A DNA stretch of 64,000 bases from Dyella monticola (GCF_003363155.1 NZ_QRBE01000002.1:62001-126000), one strand, 5' to 3'. Shown: positions 26,241 through 36,134, numbered from the stretch's first letter. Notes: generated by a model not told the origin, from the sequence alone. Translations and numbers: made by a program.

Positions 26241-26984
26241 ATGTCTCAGAAAAAAACCACTGCGACGCTACTTTTCGATCTTGATGGAACCTTGGTCGAT
26301 ACGGATGTCCTTCATCTGAAGGCATACAACACACTCCTTCAAACATTCGACCGGCACATTGATGAGGACTATTACAAGACCTATGTGATGGGCTTTTCCA
26401 ACGACGAGATCATGCGCAAGCTGTTCCCTGCCGAGAGCAGCAGCAAGCACGCGCAATACGCCAACCAAAAAGAGGAGATCGTCCGTTCCCTGTTTACCGA
26501 TCTCACGCCGACCCCTGGATTACTGGAACTGCTGCAGCGTGCGGAGCTGTTCTGCTGTCGCATGGCGGTGGTGACCAATGCTCCGCGACAGAACGCGGAG
26601 CTGCTGCTAAGCGGACTCGGACTGCGGGATCGATTCAAGACGGTCGTCCTCGGCGAGGAGCTTGCCCATGGTAAACCGCACCCGCTGCCGTATTTGACTG
26701 CCCTGGAGCTTCTGGGCGCGCGCGCGGAAAGTGCTTTTGCCTTCGAGGATTCGTACTCGGGTGTAAAATCGGCGTCCTCCGCAGGCCTGCGCACTTTCGG
26801 CTTGCTGACGTCACTGCCGGAGTCGAAGTTACTTGAAGCCGGTGCGGTGCGCGCGATAGGGAATTTCCTCGATCCGATCATGCGCGCCATGCTCTATCCG
26901 CTGTTTGATGTGGAAGCGCCGGAACTAGACGAATACACCTGTGCGGACAGGAATGACCTGGCAGAGAGCGCACATGACGACTGA
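26241..26984 (+). CDS. HAD-superfamily phosphatase/beta-phosphoglucomutase-like 2
   Basis: 247 residues from the ATG at 26241, with AAGGTGG at 6 bp. HAD motif I is LLFDLDGTLVDTD (canonical D-x-D), motif II VVTNAPRQNAEL, motif III lysine LGEELAHGKPHPLPYL, and motif IV FEDSYSGVKSASSAG. The cap domain is small and helical, as in the beta-phosphoglucomutase/phosphatase group. The role is either phosphosugar isomerisation or dephosphorylation. It overlaps the MFS gene by 11 bp and follows the binding-protein-like gene by 44 bp. Confidence 0.88.
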   Translation: MSQKKTTATLLFDLDGTLVDTDVLHLKAYNTLLQTFDRHIDEDYYKTYVMGFSNDEIMRKLFPAESSSKHAQYANQKEEIVRSLFTDLTPTPGLLELLQRAELFCCRMAVVTNAPRQNAELLLSGLGLRDRFKTVVLGEELAHGKPHPLPYLTALELLGARAESAFAFEDSYSGVKSASSAGLRTFGLLTSLPESKLLEAGAVRAIGNFLDPIMRAMLYPLFDVEAPELDEYTCADRNDLAESAHDD

Positions 26985-28209
26985 CCCCGGCCACGCGCAC
27001 GCGGGAAGCTTGCATGGTGCCGAGCGAATCGCGCGCTGGTCGGTGGTAGGAGCTTTTTGCGCATTCGGCATGATGTGGGGCATCTGTCACGTCGTGCTGG
27101 TCGATCTTCAAGAGGCGCTCAAGCTTTCCACTGGAGCGCTGGGCGCGGCCATGACCTTCGGCGTGTCGGCTTCGATCCCCAGCATGCTCATCAGCGGGCG
27201 TCTGGTCGATAAGCTCGGCCCGAGGGCGTTGATGGCCATGACGGCACTGCTTCTAGCAGCCGGCCTGCTGTGCTTTGCCCTGGCGAGAAACTATGTGACG
27301 TTTTGCGCTGGGATGGCGATTCTCTATGGATCGTCCGGTGCATACGACGTAGCCATCAACGCCGCGGCCATACATATCGAGCGCATCAACCAGCGACGCG
27401 TAATTGCTTATTTCCACGGCGCGTTCAGCGGCGTTGCTGCGATTTCGGGCCTTTCCGCCGGTTATCTGCTTTCCATTGCCGTTCCCTTCCGGTGGATCTA
27501 CATAGGGCTTGCCGTGCTCATGCTCATGGTAAGCATACTAATCACCAGCAACCCCGTGCTTGCGCATGCCAAGGTATCGCCGCCGAAGCCGGCTGGCGGA
27601 AACTTCAGTGCGATCAAGCTGCTGCTGGTGCCGACGGTGCTGCTGGTCGCGGCGATTACCACCTTGAGCTTCCTATCGGAGAACGCGCTCCAGACTTGGT
27701 CGAGCATCTATTTGCGCATTTCGCTTGGCGTTCCTGTGCTGGTCGGATCGATCGGGCCGGCCGGCGTATACGCAGCCATGTCGCTCGGGCGCTTTATTAC
27801 CGGATATGTCGTGACGCGTCTTGGCAGGTGCGCGTTGCTGCGTATCTCCGGTGTACTTACCGCGCTGGGCATGGTCATCGCGCTGTCCAGCACGACTCCG
27901 TGGATCGTGATTGCCGGCTTCCTGTTCTGCGGCGTGGCCCAGTCAGGCATTGCGCCGGTGGCGTATTCGATCGGTGGCGACGTTGCGCCGGACAAGGCCG
28001 GGCAGGTGACGTCGATTATTACAACCATCAGTTACACGGGTTTCCTGAGCGGTCCTGCACTCATTGGTGGGTTGGCCGAGTTTTACGGATTGAGGTTTGC
28101 GCTCGGCTTAGTGATCGTGGGTGGCGTTCTCATCTCGATACTGGCGCTTTACATCAAGGAGCCAAAGCCAGTGCAACAAAGCCTGTCCAGCTACGCGCTC
28201 GAATCCTAG
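26974..28209 (+). CDS. MFS transporter, probable product exporter
   Basis: 411 residues from the ATG at 26974. The sequence has about twelve hydrophobic segments with the typical MFS loop LISGRLVDKLGPRALMAM (D-x-L-G-P-R) after helix 2 and a short charged central loop around residue 195. The family exports or imports small molecules by proton exchange. Location at the end of a biosynthetic operon favours export of the product or self-resistance. It overlaps the preceding HAD gene by 11 bp. Confidence 0.88.
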   Translation: MTTDPGHAHAGSLHGAERIARWSVVGAFCAFGMMWGICHVVLVDLQEALKLSTGALGAAMTFGVSASIPSMLISGRLVDKLGPRALMAMTALLLAAGLLCFALARNYVTFCAGMAILYGSSGAYDVAINAAAIHIERINQRRVIAYFHGAFSGVAAISGLSAGYLLSIAVPFRWIYIGLAVLMLMVSILITSNPVLAHAKVSPPKPAGGNFSAIKLLLVPTVLLVAAITTLSFLSENALQTWSSIYLRISLGVPVLVGSIGPAGVYAAMSLGRFITGYVVTRLGRCALLRISGVLTALGMVIALSSTTPWIVIAGFLFCGVAQSGIAPVAYSIGGDVAPDKAGQVTSIITTISYTGFLSGPALIGGLAEFYGLRFALGLVIVGGVLISILALYIKEPKPVQQSLSSYALES

Positions 28210-28330
28210 CGGCCGGACGGGCAGGTCTCGATACGTCGATGCCTCGTTCACCACGTGATGGTGGAACGCTCCGACGCTCATCGCTTTGTCTGGTTATTCA
28301 TCGTCAATGATTGTTGCCGGGAGGTCATCG

Positions 28331-29851
28331 ATGTCATCCATCACGGAAGTCAGCCTTCGCTCTGCGCCATTTGACTGCTTTTCGAGCCTGATCGGGTCCG
28401 GTGGCGTGAGAGAGATCGCAGAGCTCGCAAAGCGCGCCTCGGGTCAGTTACATGGCCGGACGTGGTGGCATATCAATTCAACTTCGCGCGGCGGCGGCGT
28501 GGCGGAAATGCTGCAGTCGCAGCTGGCATATGCGCGCGGACTGGGCATCCATACGCGTTGGCTCGTGCTTGGCGGACGTGCAGATTTCTTCAAGATCACC
28601 AAGCGCATGCACCATGCTTTTCACGGTGCGCTTGGCGATGGATCCGACCTGGGAGAAAAAGAACGGATCATCTACGAAGCGACGCTCAAGGAAAACATTC
28701 CGCAACTTCTCGTCCTCATTAAGCCCGGGGACATTGTGCTTCTGCACGACCCGCAGAGCGCGGGGTTGGCGCCGGCACTGGTCAAGCACGGGGCCACGGT
28801 TCTCTGGCGCAGCCACATCGGCGCTGATGTGGTGAATGAACATACGGATCTGGCCTGGGATTTCGTCGGGCCTTACTTGAGGCACGTTTTTGCAACGGTG
28901 TTTTCCAGAAAGGAATACATCCCGGAGTTTCTAAAGTCGCAACGCAGCTTTGTCATTACGCCTTCCATCGACGCGTTCTCACCCAAGAATCAGGATATGG
29001 ATGAGAAAACGGTCAAATCCATCCTTGTCCATACTGGCTTGATACGCGGCGAAGCAACGGCGGAAGTGTTGCCGCACTTCACGCGAGAGGACGGGACGCC
29101 TGCGCTGGTCACATCCAAAGCCGACATCGTCCGTGAGGGTGCGGGTCCAGGTTGGGAGACGCCGCTGATCGTGCAGGTGTCGCGTTGGGACCCGCTGAAG
29201 GATCCGGTCGGGGTCATTCGTGGGTTTGTCAATCTCATCCTCCGCGTTGTTTCCGTTGACGCTCATTTGGCGCTTGTGGGGCCTGATGTCACGTCGGTTG
29301 CGGATGATCCGGAAGGGCGTGCCGTACTCGACAGCGTGATCGGCGCCTGGAAGTTGTTGCCCTCACCCATCAGACAGCGCATTCATCTCGTGTCCTTGCC
29401 GATGGAGGACCGAGAGGAAAATGCCGCCATCGTCAACGCCATACAGCGGCACGCCGCGATCATCGTGCAAAAGAGCCTGAAGGAAGGCTTCGGCCTTACC
29501 GTGACCGAAGCCATGTGGAAAGGACGTCCGGTGGTGGCGAGTGCCGTTGGCGGCATCCAGGACCAGATTGTTCATGGCCAGCACGGACTATTGCTGACCG
29601 ATCCCCATGACGAGCTCGCCTTTAGCGAAGCGCTCGAGAAACTTAGCCATGATCAATGCCTGGCGACACAGCTGGGGGTTCAGGCGACGGAGCGCGTGCG
29701 CGACCTGTTCCTGGCCTCCTATCACCTCAAGCAGTACGCCCGCGTCCTGGATGCGATTGATTCGGCGCAAGAGGTTCAGGTGCCGGCCAACGGGGCAAGC
29801 CATCCTTCGCAAGAAGTCGTGGATGAGATGCGGTCGCCGGTCAATGGATGA
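28331..29851 (+). CDS. GT4 glycosyltransferase, trehalose synthase (TreT) family
   Basis: 506 residues from the ATG at 28331, with GGGAGG 7 bp upstream. The N-terminal half has WWHINSTSRGGGVAEMLQSQ and FFKITKRMHHAFHG, both signatures of trehalose glycosyltransferring synthase, which joins an NDP-glucose to glucose. The C-terminal GT-B half has VQVSRWDPLKDPVGVI and VQKSLKEGFGLTVTEAMWKGRPVVAS (E-x7-E). It lies 121 bp after the MFS gene and is probably the last gene of the cluster. In this context it may join an amino sugar to form an amino-trehalose-like disaccharide. Confidence 0.88.
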   Translation: MSSITEVSLRSAPFDCFSSLIGSGGVREIAELAKRASGQLHGRTWWHINSTSRGGGVAEMLQSQLAYARGLGIHTRWLVLGGRADFFKITKRMHHAFHGALGDGSDLGEKERIIYEATLKENIPQLLVLIKPGDIVLLHDPQSAGLAPALVKHGATVLWRSHIGADVVNEHTDLAWDFVGPYLRHVFATVFSRKEYIPEFLKSQRSFVITPSIDAFSPKNQDMDEKTVKSILVHTGLIRGEATAEVLPHFTREDGTPALVTSKADIVREGAGPGWETPLIVQVSRWDPLKDPVGVIRGFVNLILRVVSVDAHLALVGPDVTSVADDPEGRAVLDSVIGAWKLLPSPIRQRIHLVSLPMEDREENAAIVNAIQRHAAIIVQKSLKEGFGLTVTEAMWKGRPVVASAVGGIQDQIVHGQHGLLLTDPHDELAFSEALEKLSHDQCLATQLGVQATERVRDLFLASYHLKQYARVLDAIDSAQEVQVPANGASHPSQEVVDEMRSPVNG

Positions 29852-30749
29852 GTGGCGCGCATAGTCGGTGCCGGTCGATGACGCATGGATCATTTCTGCA
29901 AAGGGGCAGCCACGGGTTTACAAATACAAGAGCTCATCCGTAAGAAGCATCTGCTTCCGTAGTGGGGAGGGTTGCGCCACGTGTATCGATTCGACCCGCG
30001 CGCCAATCGCCTGAATAAACAGAAAGGGTTCAAAGTGCTAAAGGGGCTTCGTCGGACGACGGAAGACCAGTGGGTGAAGTCGAACTCAGCGGCACCCATG
30101 CCGATCAAACGCGGTCCTGTCAAAATCATTGTCAACAAGACGACGCGACGACAGGTAGCGAAGGAAATCGCTTAGGGTTCCGACATAGACAGTTGTTTTC
30201 GTATCTGCACATTCCAGGCTTGCACGCGAAGCTTTATCTACGTGCCAAGGTGCTTTGAGAGCCGAAGAGACGATCAAGTTCTTATGCCCGTTTCCGATCG
30301 ACAGCAGACATTGAAGATTCCGCAAAGATAGGGGAATAACTTGCCTTATTGTCTTCGAGCATTGATCGGACGCCACGACGGCGTGCCGAGGATTGGTTGG
30401 TATGCGGATGTTGCGGGCGATAACGTTCGCTTCCGAACTAAAGCAAACATCGGTGATTCAGATAACCTGTCAGACTGAGCTGATGGCGTTGATGAGCGTT
30501 CAATGCGTTGAAGAGTGGCGAGTTTGATGCGCTCGCGCTGTTGGCCAAAGCGGCACTCTCGGCTACATGATCAGCTGCAACCCATGCTTGCCATGCAAGC
30601 ATGGGGCGAGATGTGCACGAAAGGCGACTTTAGAAAGTGCAGCTACTTGCGGAATCGGAGGAAGACGAGAAGTTATCAGGAGCAGATCAGGTCGGCCTCT
30701 CCACACTATGCCTAGCTTGTAAAGGTCATGCTGCTCCTAGGAGCGTCGA
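29852..30749. other. long gene-poor stretch after the cluster
   Basis: About 900 bp. An open frame at 29972-30175 (67 residues, basic: RFDPRANRLNKQKGF early) has a GGGGAGG upstream but no known family, and is left as unsupported. No terminator, tRNA or repeat copy is evident. Confidence 0.5.
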
Positions 30750-31874
30750 TCACTGATGACCATTTTGCTCCCCAAGATTTGGGCATGATGCGGTGCCGAT
30801 TAGCGCCTTGAAGTCGATAAGATATGTAGTGCTGGCCATCGACTCTTTGACGTAAAGCTTGTTGTCTGACGGGAACACGACCCGCAGTTCTTTTGACTGT
30901 GACGGATGTTGCGTGTCGACGATCGACTCCGGCACTCCGTCATGCACGGCGCTGTTGAAGAGCAGGACCGTACATGGCCGCTCATCGGTCGCGGTCGAGA
31001 GTAAGGCGAACGATGCTAGGCGCGCACCCAAGGGCGGAATCATTCCGATAAAACCGAGGAGAAAGAGGGCCAAGCAAACGGCATGCTTAAGGATATTTGG
31101 GTACCAGCCCTGGGTCACACGCCACGCCACCCAAATTTGAAATGCTGTAGCTGCAATCATGATCGCGGCGAATGCCACCCCGCGCGTGGCTACATCCAGC
31201 GTTGTCAACGTTACAATCGAATTGAGCAGAGCGTACATTGCCCAAAATGCCACTAAGGCTTGGAGGATGAGGCTGAATAGCAGTGTGCTGTAGAAGCTCG
31301 TGCTCGCAGGATTTGGCTCATTTAAAGCACAGCGAAGAGCTGGTTGCGCCGAGACAGTCTGAAACAAAATGATAGCGAACAAGACAAGCAGTCCGGCCCA
31401 TAATGGTGTGTCCGGCCAGATACTGTCCCAAGCGATGACGACCGTCCAGGCCACAGCGGATAGCACTCCCATTCCCACCCAATAGAATCGGATGATGCGG
31501 GCTGTACGCTGGCCTCCAGGATCGGCAGCTGACGCGGAGTCAACCGGAAAGCACAACTGAGCCAAGCTTGTTGAATTCTTGCGAAGGGGATGGGTGAGCA
31601 CCATGGCCGGACCAGCGACCCCAGTGACTATGCATCCTACGGCCATGCACACGATGGCTGCCAATGATGGCAGAGCAGTTAGCATGTTGCTGCTAGTGAA
31701 ACCGATGGGCAATTTAAACTCATGTCGAAAATCAGACCACAGCAGCGCAGCTATGCTGATGGCAATGCCTGCCAGTGGCGCGGCACGTTTGGCCATCCAA
31801 GCAAGGAGGCGGGACACCAAGCCGAATGGGGTGATGGTTGGGATCTCAAGTTGTTCGGCGGCTTCTTTTAGCAC
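30750..31874 (-). CDS. polytopic membrane protein, unknown function
   Basis: 374 residues from a GTG at 31874 with AAGGA 7 bp upstream; the same frame extends to 31940. About eight hydrophobic segments are seen, including PLAGIAISIAALLW, LTALPSLAAIVCMAVGCIVTG, VLSAVAWTVVIAW, LWAGLLVLFAIILF and AVCLALFLLGFIGMI. The C-terminal 75 residues are non-hydrophobic. No family is recognised. It is the last of three hypothetical genes on the minus strand with gaps of 100-350 bp. Confidence 0.65.
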   Translation of the reverse strand: MLKEAAEQLEIPTITPFGLVSRLLAWMAKRAAPLAGIAISIAALLWSDFRHEFKLPIGFTSSNMLTALPSLAAIVCMAVGCIVTGVAGPAMVLTHPLRKNSTSLAQLCFPVDSASAADPGGQRTARIIRFYWVGMGVLSAVAWTVVIAWDSIWPDTPLWAGLLVLFAIILFQTVSAQPALRCALNEPNPASTSFYSTLLFSLILQALVAFWAMYALLNSIVTLTTLDVATRGVAFAAIMIAATAFQIWVAWRVTQGWYPNILKHAVCLALFLLGFIGMIPPLGARLASFALLSTATDERPCTVLLFNSAVHDGVPESIVDTQHPSQSKELRVVFPSDNKLYVKESMASTTYLIDFKALIGTASCPNLGEQNGHQ

Positions 31875-31978
31875 AACGTCGTCCTTGTTCCATTGAGTAT
31901 TGCAGTACCTACGGCTGCGACCGCCATTGGGACACACCACACATCGACGATAGCAGCCTTATGGATTCCAACTTGGTC

Positions 31979-32179
31979 TTAGAAAGAAGGGTCGCACGAC
32001 AGATCAGGAAATAAACGGCCTCTGATCTCGGCAACAATGCTGTCTATCGCATCGATCGCCTCCTCCAGCGAAGCATAAGGCCCAAATATCTCCTCAGGCA
32101 GGCCGGGAAATCGAACGACTATCCAGTAGTCTCCCTTTTCATCGGACTCGACGCTAACGTCAAACTGTCGACGATTCAT
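31979..32179 (-). CDS. small acidic hypothetical protein, HicB-like fold possible
   Basis: 66 residues from the ATG at 32179 (MNRRQFDVSV). YWIVVRFPGLPEEIFGPYASLEEAIDAIDSIV resembles the short beta-beta-beta-alpha unit of HicB-type antitoxins and related DUF1902-like proteins. No toxin partner is visible next to it. The function is uncertain. Confidence 0.5.
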   Translation of the reverse strand: MNRRQFDVSVESDEKGDYWIVVRFPGLPEEIFGPYASLEEAIDAIDSIVAEIRGRLFPDLSCDPSF

Positions 32180-32532
32180 CGCGAACTCCCTGTGGTGCCG
32201 TTCGGGGATATCGGCCGCGCGACCGGTTACTTGAGGGGTGCAGTTCGGCTTGAATGCTGGCCAGGCCAAATGGGTATCGCAGCCGGCATATAGATGGGCG
32301 CACGAACCCGCGACGTTCGTTCAGATTGGGCGTTACTCAAAGGGGAGGCCGCGGTCCGCGCGTTGGCTGATGCAAACCATGAACGCGAGTAACAAAAGTG
32401 GAACACGGACAAGGCGATTAGCTTGTGTTATCGGGGGTAGGTGGGGCGCGGCTTTCGATTCCAAACAAGCATTTGAGCGCTTGATGGGACCCAGGCCACG
32501 TTACGGCATGCCCGCGACGGCCGGCCAAACGG
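32180..32532. other. intergenic region with a dispersed repeat copy
   Basis: About 350 bp with copy 4 of the GATTAG / GTTATCGGGGGTA family at 32414-32439 and no supported gene. Confidence 0.5.
32414..32439 (+). repeat. dispersed short repeat, copy 4
   Basis: GCGATTAG at 32414-32421 followed by GTTATCGGGGGTA at 32427-32439; it matches the family consensus exactly in both blocks. Confidence 0.65.
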
Positions 32533-33594
32533 TCACGCGTGGCCTGGAAGGGCAGGGGTGACTGTTTGCGGCGTATCACCGGGGGTGACCTCGGGTCGCG
32601 CGCGCTCCGTGGTGGCGGGCGGCTTCCCGGCGTCCACCCTGTGGGTGGCTTCTCCCGGAACAGCTACCGGCGTGGCATCGGGACGGCGCAACTGGCTGAG
32701 CTCCCCGCGCAAGGCCGCCACTTCACGCTGTAGGGTTTGGCTGTCTGAATGGGTATGCTGGTCGAGCGCACGGATTTCTGGCGCCAGCGTAGGCGCTGGC
32801 GGATGTGCTGCGTAATGACCCAAGATCGTCTGGGCTACAATGACCAAGGCGCCACTGAAGCCCACTTGGAGAATCCAGCGCCCACTGGTGCATGTATGTT
32901 CCCAAAGTCGGCTGGACGACCACACGCGTTCGTAGTGTGTCGCATTCGACGCTTTTGTCAGCTCGGGGCGGCAGCACCAGCGACTGTAGTTGAGCCAGCG
33001 GACCCGTTGGCGCGTCCACCAGGATGGGCAGCCATCAATCCAATTAACCTGCATGTACGAGCGAAGGATACGCCAGTGCCGAGCTACCCGACGATCGGTC
33101 AGCTTGGTCGCATCGCGGAGAGTTTCCAGCGCCACCGCCTGCTCGGGAATCGTCTTCAACGGGCGAGGGAACACAAGCTCCACGCGCACCTGACCGGAGG
33201 GCAGCAGGCGGTAGCTCAACCCCAAGTTCCGTTGTTGGGCCGGTTCCATTTCATCCGAGCCGATGTACGTTTGTACAAGGACACCCAGCGCCACGATGAA
33301 CGGAGCTCGGGTATTCTGTTGACCTAACACGTACACCGTCGGCGATTCGTAGTAGGCACGTAAGCCATAGTGCTGGAGTAGGTACGCGACCCGATCATCA
33401 TCATCAGCTTCGCGCTTAGCTGTATCCTGGAAGCGCTGCACGGCATTTCGCTCGAAGACATCAAACGCCTTCTTCGCGGCTTCGCGTTGCCCGAACATTG
33501 TTTGGTGGGGCGTGGCGTCCTCTGTCGTCGCTGTCGCCTCAACGCTTGATTGCGCGGCGTCCGTACCGGCGCCATCCCCCATGCTGCTGACCAT
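32533..33594 (-). CDS. single-pass membrane protein with C-terminal coiled/Pro-rich tail, unknown
   Basis: 353 residues. The N-terminal 220 residues are soluble, rich in charged residues and Trp near 200 (WIDGCPSWWTRQRVRWLNY). One hydrophobic helix is ILQVGFSGALVIVAQTILGHY (about 240-262). The tail has a short Gln/Leu heptad stretch (LQREVAALRGELSQL) and a Pro/Thr-rich end. No family is recognised. The layout suggests an inner-membrane anchor with a periplasmic coiled coil. It probably belongs with the two following minus-strand hypotheticals. Confidence 0.6.
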   Translation of the reverse strand: MVSSMGDGAGTDAAQSSVEATATTEDATPHQTMFGQREAAKKAFDVFERNAVQRFQDTAKREADDDDRVAYLLQHYGLRAYYESPTVYVLGQQNTRAPFIVALGVLVQTYIGSDEMEPAQQRNLGLSYRLLPSGQVRVELVFPRPLKTIPEQAVALETLRDATKLTDRRVARHWRILRSYMQVNWIDGCPSWWTRQRVRWLNYSRWCCRPELTKASNATHYERVWSSSRLWEHTCTSGRWILQVGFSGALVIVAQTILGHYAAHPPAPTLAPEIRALDQHTHSDSQTLQREVAALRGELSQLRRPDATPVAVPGEATHRVDAGKPPATTERARPEVTPGDTPQTVTPALPGHA

Positions 33595-34004
33595 CCTTCG
33601 CTCCTGCCGTGTTCCGCGTAGTGGCCATCGCCCACTCGTGAATATTTACTACAGCCGGAGCTGTAGTACGTCTTCCTTAATGGTAATGCCGGTCAGGGGG
33701 CACGTACATTTGCCCTTCTCGGCATGCCTTGGAAGCGCAGTTTCGTCATGTACCGACTCGACGCCAAGCGGTCCGGCGCTCGGTGACCGCCACCTAATCG
33801 CGGCTGTTGTCCTATTGCTTGCACGCCGGCGCTGCTTTAGAAAACGGCTTAAAAGACCGCATGCTAGAGCGACGTACAAATGGAACCGAGTGATGGATTC
33901 CACTGTGTGCCGCAGTTTGCGATGTCTGCCATCAAAATGTGGCTGGCGCTGACTGTCATGTCGTTGCAGGGTTTGTGATGGAGTTATTTCCAGAGCGCGA
34001 ATCG
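33595..34004. other. intergenic region, nothing recognised
   Basis: About 410 bp between two minus-strand genes. Overlapping open frames on both strands look like chance frames of high-GC sequence. Confidence 0.45.
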
Positions 34005-35885
34005 CTAGAAAACCGCTATACCCAGACGCGGGGCAGAATGATTGGCCCGTGTTATCGGGGGTATCCCCAGGCAAGTTCCTTTGCACGATATGATCAAGCG
34101 AAGCCACCGCTCGACAGCACTTTTGTACGCGCATTGGGCCCATACGGACACACGTCTGAAGATTGCTGAAGCGGGCAGGGCGTTGTCGTCCATGGTCCCG
34201 GCGAGTTCCTCGGAACGCGGCGCCCACAGGTTGGCATGTACGCGCATGGGTAGGTGCGGCAGCGGCGTAGGGTCCCATCCCGCCCGTTTATGAACCACTT
34301 TGCCGTCCACCGACCACGCAATGTAGCCCGGTCGCCAGTCGATCGAGTAGTGATGAACTTCCAACGTCGCATCGAACCCAAGCTCAATGCGGTATGGAGC
34401 GCCACGATAGCCATAGGCCATGGTTGCCCCATCGTCACCAGGATTGAAATAGACATTGACCAGCATGCCTGTAGGGTCGCCGCCCATAAGTTCGATATCG
34501 ATCTCTTGGCGGGGCTGACTTCGATGCAAGAAAAATCCGGTGACTAGACCAGGTCCCGAAGCTGCTTTGATCTCCGCTTCGAAGCGCCCGTGCTCAAAGA
34601 CCTCAACGGAGGCGAACGCGCCAGAGCGGTAACGTTTTCCATTCCCAACGCTGCGCTTGCTCATAGTGAGGCGAAGCCCTTCGTGCAGGTGTACCACGCC
34701 TTCCATCTCGAACGAGGCTCGATTCCCCGGGAACGTTTCGACGAGTACCCGAAACGGAGAGCCGCCCGTCGCTGTGGTCGTATCCGCCAGACATTGTCCA
34801 CCAGCCGCTGCCACTTCAGCGCCATGGGGCGATGGTCGCCAGTTGCTTTGTGGTGGTAGGACCCAAGGCGAAGGATCCAGTCGATGTGCTTTCCGTCGGG
34901 ATGAAACAGCATGGGCGCGCCTCGCAGCGACAGGGCGGTCATCCCTGAAGACGCGTAAGCCACGTGCTGCGCCCACGGGGAATGCCTCGGCAGGCTGGTT
35001 GAGCCCAAGGAAGGCGCACAAGTCCAACCATCGGTCACCGCTTGGCCTGTGCTTTGAAAGGATAAGCGTTCGCGCGTGCGGCAGACGCTCGAGCCCGCCA
35101 GTGAAAGGCGGCGCCAGCTCCAACAGAAACTTGGCCTCGGTATTTGCGATGATGCTTGACAGGACGCCTGGGGCGAGTGGGGGATCCACGATTGCGTCGA
35201 AGGTTCCAAGCAAGAAAGGGAGGTCGTTCACTTGGATGTTTTCCTCATCGCCGTCATACACTCGCACGCGTAGTCCAAGCATCGACAGCGCCATGGCGAG
35301 CCGTCGCTGCAATATCACGGGAGAACACAAGGCGAGCGCGCCTAACGCTTCGAAGCGAAAATTCATCCAGAGATCGACCGGGCCGATCACGGGCATGGCT
35401 CGCAACAAGGCCGCGGCGCCTTCTCGAGAGAGGACGTAGCCAGAAAGAAACCACAAACCTCGCAGCGGTCGGAACACGACGTCATCCAGATTGATTCGCT
35501 CCGCGCTGCCATCGGCATCGGCGTAGGACAAATAGATGAATTTAGGGCCTCCGATGGCTGCGCAGTGGCGGAGGGCGGCGCTCCAGCCCCGATCGATGAT
35601 CTTGGCGGCGCCGCGCTTGAACCAGATTTCATCTTCGAGTACGAGCACGTATTCGTCAGCGCCGGCCGCGATGGTTTTCCACACCTCCACGTGGGACCTC
35701 GCAACGGCGACCTCCTGACGCGTCATTCGTACCGTTTCGTCTACTCCGAAGCAGGCCAACAGCCGAGGGTCGGGCTGGACGTGAAGTTGGTCTCCGATGC
35801 GATAAATCGTGTCGACATCCTAATTCGAATTGGCTCGGAATGGGCCTTTGGTTAAGTCTCGCCCAATTTCCTGAAAGAAACTCAC
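34005..35885 (-). pseudogene. GT25 glycosyltransferase - GH16 glycosidase fusion, 5' part interrupted by TAG
   Basis: The open part (34005-35759, 584 residues) starts in a GT25 (LOS/collagen-type glycosyltransferase) domain: EVAVARSHVEVW, YVLVLEDEIWF (acidic metal site) and LSGYVLSREGAAALL. After a linker, a GH16 beta-glucanase-like domain begins near residue 335, with the catalytic signature EIDIELMG. The usual GT25 N-terminal strand is missing. Upstream in frame, a GTG at 35885 opens SFFQEIGRDLTKGPFR and stops at a TAG (35820-35822), after which the frame continues to the main part. It is thus interrupted or 5'-truncated. Repeat copy 5 lies in its last codons, and an array of boxes lies just upstream. 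Confidence 0.6.
34041..34063 (+). repeat. dispersed short repeat, copy 5
   Basis: ATTGG at 34041-34045, then GTTATCGGGGGTA at 34051-34063. It overlaps the last codons of the GT25-GH16 frame, read there on the opposite strand. Confidence 0.6.
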
Positions 35886-35920
35886 AGCTTTATGCGGGCG
35901 ACGCGCACCGAACCGAATTC

Positions 35921-36134
35921 GCGGCACATTGTTGGCCAAATACCGGGGCAACTTATTGGCGCTTCGATCGTCGCCGCGCCATCAAGCTCGTAAATTCCGA
36001 GGCAGTTTGTAGGTAGCTCCGGCGAGAATGCGGCAAAATGCGGCAAGTTGTTGGTCGATCTACGACTATGCGGCAGTTTGTTGGCTGCTAGGAGGCGGTT
36101 TATTGGTCGCTACGGGGGCAGTTTGTCGTTTTTA
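35921..36134 (+). repeat. array A: seven ~20-bp boxes left of dif
   Basis: Boxes start at 35921, 35945, 35999, 36040, 36070, 36092 and 36115, with a half box at 36030. The best examples are GCGGCAAGTTGTTGGTCGAT (36040) and GCGGCAGTTTGTTGGCTGCT (36070). Spacing nearest dif is 30, 22 and 23 bp. The layout resembles transposase-binding arrays at ends of Tn7/Tni/IS21-type elements. Read on the minus strand, the sequence right of the last box starts TGTTGTCTAAAAACGACA. Confidence 0.7.

Noticed and set aside
27270-28310. 346-codon open frame in another plus frame of the MFS gene
   Set aside because: Arg/His/Cys-rich, typical of out-of-frame translation; the MFS frame is clear.
29972-30175. Small basic open frame after the biosynthetic cluster
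   Set aside because: A purine-rich stretch lies upstream, but no conserved content is recognised; insufficient support for a gene.
33649-34278. 209-codon minus-strand frame overlapping the end of the GT25-GH16 gene
   Set aside because: Basic, Cys/Arg-rich translation with no start signal; it is out of frame with the real gene.
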